Assembly: GCA_018883625.1 (NCBI GenBank)
Contig: JAHLFV010000092.1
Span: 1 to 5,648, forward strand
Reading direction: 5' to 3'
DNA: 5,648 nucleotides
Source of the DNA: Candidatus Treponema excrementipullorum
Lineage (GTDB): Bacteria; Spirochaetota; Spirochaetia; Treponematales; Treponemataceae
Shown here piece after piece: positions 5,286 through 5,648 of this stretch (position 1 is the stretch's first letter; each line of letters starts with the position of its first letter). The translations under genes and the position numbers were made by a program. The notes below the pieces were generated by a model, which worked only from the letters and a program-made list of their open reading frames with translations, had not been told where the DNA came from and ran no database searches.

Positions 5286-5648
5286 ATGGAAAAAGTACGT
5301 CATCCCCTTCGCCCTTTGCCTCCGGAAGTTGCACGGAAAATCGCAGCCGGAGAAGTTATTGACCGTCCCAATGCCATCGTTCGGGAACTGTTAGACAATG
5401 CCGTTGACTCCGGTGCCGATACCATTCAGGTAGAGCTGGAAAACGGCGGCATCGACAAAATACGGGTGGTGGATAACGGTATGGGTATGAGCCGAGAAGA
5501 TTTGGAGCACTGTGCCCGCCCTCATGCCACCAGCAAAATCACTTCCGAAACGGACTTAATGAACCTTTCTACCTTAGGCTTTCGGGGAGAAGCCTTGTCT
5601 TCCATTGCCGCCGTCAGCAGACTGCAAATCACCACAGCTGCCTACGGA
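5286..5648 (+). CDS. mutL: DNA mismatch repair protein MutL, N-terminal part (runs off right edge)
   Basis: MutL is the GHKL-fold ATPase that links mismatch recognition by MutS to strand incision and excision. The window holds the first 121 codons of a protein usually about 600 residues long. All N-terminal ATP-site motifs are present: IAAGEVIDRP (19-28); motif I RELLDNAVDSGA with the predicted general base Glu34 and Mg-binding Asn38; motif II DNGMGM (63-68); RPHATSKI (78-85); and GFRGEAL (98-104). The ATG is 1 nt after the xseB stop. The nearest SD-like bases (GGAG at 5270-5273) are 12 nt upstream, longer than ideal, so reinitiation or coupling from xseB is likely. Whether the C-terminal domain has the DQHA(X)2E(X)4E endonuclease motif cannot be seen; organisms without MutH usually have it. 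Confidence 0.95.
   Translation, partial: MEKVRHPLRPLPPEVARKIAAGEVIDRPNAIVRELLDNAVDSGADTIQVELENGGIDKIRVVDNGMGMSREDLEHCARPHATSKITSETDLMNLSTLGFRGEALSSIAAVSRLQITTAAYG

Noticed and set aside
1..5648. CRISPR arrays, tRNA or rRNA genes, insertion sequences, phage or toxin-antitoxin modules
   Set aside because: No direct-repeat arrays, transposase motifs, terminal inverted repeats or cloverleaf-like segments were seen, and nearly all of the window is explained by housekeeping genes.

Overview
The window reads as ordinary bacterial chromosome, dense with genes. I favour a spirochaete close to Treponema, with moderate to low confidence. The impression rests on the style of the MurC protein (a GIKGTGM nucleotide-binding loop, a CEY-type motif in place of the usual DESD, and low-complexity insertions), on the intermediate base composition, and on the gene mix. 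No 16S rRNA or other decisive marker is present. There are no mobile elements, CRISPR arrays, tRNAs or rRNAs.

Layout. Leftward (minus strand): murC, a complete cell-wall ligase gene, reads left from 1811 and overlaps by 4 nt the start of a yicC-family endoribonuclease gene that runs off the left edge. Rightward (plus strand): a 62-residue hypothetical ORF (1841-2029), a GH13 alpha-glucosidase (2026-3723), xseA (3720-5027), xseB (5036-5284) and the N-terminal 121 codons of mutL (5286 to the right edge). Junctions in the rightward set are -4, -4, +8 and +1 nt, so this looks like one operon, with an extra promoter just ahead of the glucosidase.

The genes fall into three functional groups: peptidoglycan precursor synthesis plus RNA decay (murC-yicC), cytoplasmic hydrolysis of short alpha-glucosides (the glucosidase), and DNA repair (exonuclease VII large and small subunits followed by the mismatch-repair ATPase MutL). 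Placing both ExoVII subunits directly before MutL makes sense biologically, because ExoVII is one of the single-strand exonucleases that can serve mismatch repair in E. coli.

The most interesting signal is in initiation. The three genes that begin a transcript (murC, the small ORF and the glucosidase) each have a sigma70-like -35/-10 pair with a 17-bp spacer. In each case the -10 box ends 6-7 nt before the ATG, and none has a Shine-Dalgarno sequence. This predicts leaderless mRNAs. In contrast, yicC and xseB, which lie inside operons, have good AGGAG sites. The murC and small-ORF promoters also overlap on opposite strands. A further oddity is an N-terminal extension of XseA that carries a degenerate 7-residue (21-nt) tandem repeat. 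I did not find a convincing novel multi-gene system.
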